A stretch of 64,000 nucleotides of DNA from positions 186,001-250,000 of the forward strand of contig AP031382.1 of the NCBI GenBank assembly GCA_040371205.1, written 5' to 3'. A program made the translations under genes and the position numbers. Shown piece after piece: positions 62,793-64,000 of the stretch. The first letter of the stretch is position 1; every line of letters starts with the position of its first letter. The notes under the pieces are model-generated. The model was not told the origin of the DNA. It did not search any database and was given only the letters and a program-made list of their open reading frames with translations. The DNA comes from Rhodanobacter sp. (GTDB taxonomy: Bacteria; Pseudomonadota; Gammaproteobacteria; Xanthomonadales; Rhodanobacteraceae).

Positions 62793-64000
62793 ATGCGTCC
62801 CATGTTCGCCCTTTCTCTCGCGCTGGCCGCCGGTATGGCGGTCAGCAGCGCGGCCGCCCAACAGGTTCCCAAGCCGCCACACGACGATGTGTCGCTGATC
62901 GGCGACCGCGCGCAGCCGCCCGCCTCGCCGCAGCACGACGACGCCAGCGTGCTGCACGGCGTGCGCGTGCCCGATCCCTGGCGCTGGCTGGAGGACGCCG
63001 ACGCGCCGGCCGTGCGGCAATGGATCGCCGCGCAGAACCGCTACACCGACTACATGCTCGGTGCGATGCCGGACGGCAAGGCGATGAACGCGCGCGTGCA
63101 GCAACTGGCGATCACCTCGGTCACCCGTTCCTCGCCGCTGCTGGCCGGCGGCACGCTGTTCTACCTGCGCGAAACGCCGCCGCAGCCCCAACCGCAACTG
63201 ATCGCGCAGCGCTGGCCGGACGGCGTGCCGCGCGTGCTGGTGGACCTCAACGCCCACGGCGGCAACACCGCGATCACCGGCTACTGGCCGTCGCCCAGCG
63301 GTCGCTACCTCGCCTACGGCACCGCCGAGGGCGGCAGCGAACTCACCACCCTGCACGTGCTCGACGTGGCCAGCGGCAAGACCCTGCCCGATACCCTGCC
63401 ATGGGCCGGCGGCGGCACCACGCCCGAAGGTGTGGCCTGGGACGCCGACGAGAAGGGCTTCACCTACGTGCGCTTCCCGCCGCCGCCCGCGGGCAAGGCG
63501 GTGGTGCAGTTCGACGCCGCGCTGGCGCATCACGCGCTGGGCCAGCCCGCGGCAAAGGACGCCGTGGTGTTCGGCCAGGATTTCTCCAAGGTGGCCGAAT
63601 ACCGCCTGCTCACCTCGCCCGGCGCCCAACAGCTCGCCGTGCTGGCCAACGCGGGCGACGGCGGCCCCGCCCAGGTATGGCTGCGCGAAGGCGCGCAATG
63701 GAAGAAGATGCTGGGCGACGAAGCCGACGTGCGTTTCGCCCACTGGGTGGGCCAGCAGCTCTACGCCGCCAGCTTCGCCGGTGCGCCGCGCGGCAAGCTG
63801 CTCGCGCTGGACGCGGACGGCCATGCGCACCAGGTGCTGGACCAGCGCGAAGGCGCCCTGCAGGACGTGGCGCCGGTCGCCGACGGCTTCCTGGTGGTGC
63901 GCAGCTGGGGTCCGGACTGGTGGGTGGAGCAGTACGACCATGCCGGGAAATTCGTGCGCCGCCTGCCGCTGCCCGCACAGGGCATCGCCATCGGCGGCAT
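62793..64000 (+). CDS. Prolyl oligopeptidase-family serine peptidase (partial)
   Basis: The first 402 residues of an exported S9A peptidase; the window ends inside the propeller domain, so the catalytic Ser is not visible. A signal peptide (MRPMFALSLALAAGMAVSSAA) precedes the diagnostic start of the family, VLHGVRVPDPWRWLEDADAP, then WIAAQNRYTDYMLG. Propeller repeats follow (YWPSPSGRYLAYGTAEGG). GGAG ahead of the ATG is the likely ribosome site. It is divergent from the S9 peptidase at 60203 with about 135 bases between starts. Family enzymes cleave short proline-containing peptides. Confidence 0.93.
   Translation, partial: MRPMFALSLALAAGMAVSSAAAQQVPKPPHDDVSLIGDRAQPPASPQHDDASVLHGVRVPDPWRWLEDADAPAVRQWIAAQNRYTDYMLGAMPDGKAMNARVQQLAITSVTRSSPLLAGGTLFYLRETPPQPQPQLIAQRWPDGVPRVLVDLNAHGGNTAITGYWPSPSGRYLAYGTAEGGSELTTLHVLDVASGKTLPDTLPWAGGGTTPEGVAWDADEKGFTYVRFPPPPAGKAVVQFDAALAHHALGQPAAKDAVVFGQDFSKVAEYRLLTSPGAQQLAVLANAGDGGPAQVWLREGAQWKKMLGDEADVRFAHWVGQQLYAASFAGAPRGKLLALDADGHAHQVLDQREGALQDVAPVADGFLVVRSWGPDWWVEQYDHAGKFVRRLPLPAQGIAIGG

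Overview
The window is high-GC DNA from a chromosome that looks like a gammaproteobacterium of the Xanthomonadales group. A Rhodanobacter/Dyella-like member is my inference, based on the many TonB receptors and secreted peptidases, UbiK beside YifB, xanthomonad-type REP palindromes, and a GlcNAc-type sugar locus with a LacI regulator. No rRNA, tRNA, CRISPR array, insertion sequence, phage gene or plasmid gene was seen. About 41 protein genes fill nearly all of the sequence. It reads as core chromosome with lineage-specific peptidases and transporters, not as a mobile island.

Layout. 1-8.5 kb: the C-terminal part of an RND efflux pump, a small lipoprotein, queF, an M1 metallopeptidase, and an aldo/keto reductase divergent from a LysR regulator, followed by a GST. 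8.8-16 kb: a secreted S53 sedolisin, an acyl-CoA thioesterase, a DPP-IV-like S9 peptidase, then a BlaI/M56 sensor pair with a paired palindromic operator. 16-21 kb: nrdB and nrdA with a REP cluster between them, preceded by a cobalamin riboswitch, a sigma70-like promoter and a DnaA box; then glnB and, divergent, ubiK. 21-26.9 kb: yifB, a cation/proton antiporter, ubiA and three small genes. 27-34 kb: a TonB receptor, a lipoprotein phosphoesterase, a di-haem peroxidase and a DUF3147 protein. 34-39 kb: an unrecognised protein divergent from a thiolase, a TonB-like protein and a diguanylate cyclase. 39-48.4 kb: a carbohydrate locus (LacI regulator, sugar MFS transporter, glucokinase-family kinase, TonB receptor, GH20 hexosaminidase) that probably handles chitobiose or GlcNAc. 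48.5-64 kb: a full-length Lhr helicase with a REP element inside its reading frame, a trypsin-like protease, an alpha/beta hydrolase, a second RND pump, a DUF2059 protein, an S9 peptidase and the start of a divergent prolyl oligopeptidase.

How the parts work together. The clearest regulatory unit is nrdAB. The B12 riboswitch predicts that the oxygen-dependent class Ia ribonucleotide reductase is lowered when cobalamin is available, which implies a B12-dependent reductase elsewhere in the genome. The carbohydrate locus has a perfect 14-bp palindrome upstream of the kinase gene and a degraded copy upstream of the transporter, consistent with control by the adjacent LacI protein. The BlaI/M56 pair is probably autoregulated through the two CACGTG-centred repeats upstream.

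The most unusual structure is the 142-bp two-hairpin REP/BIME element that has become coding sequence in the lhr helicase gene; a related element separates nrdA from nrdB. All functional calls come from reading motifs and gene order. No database search was run.
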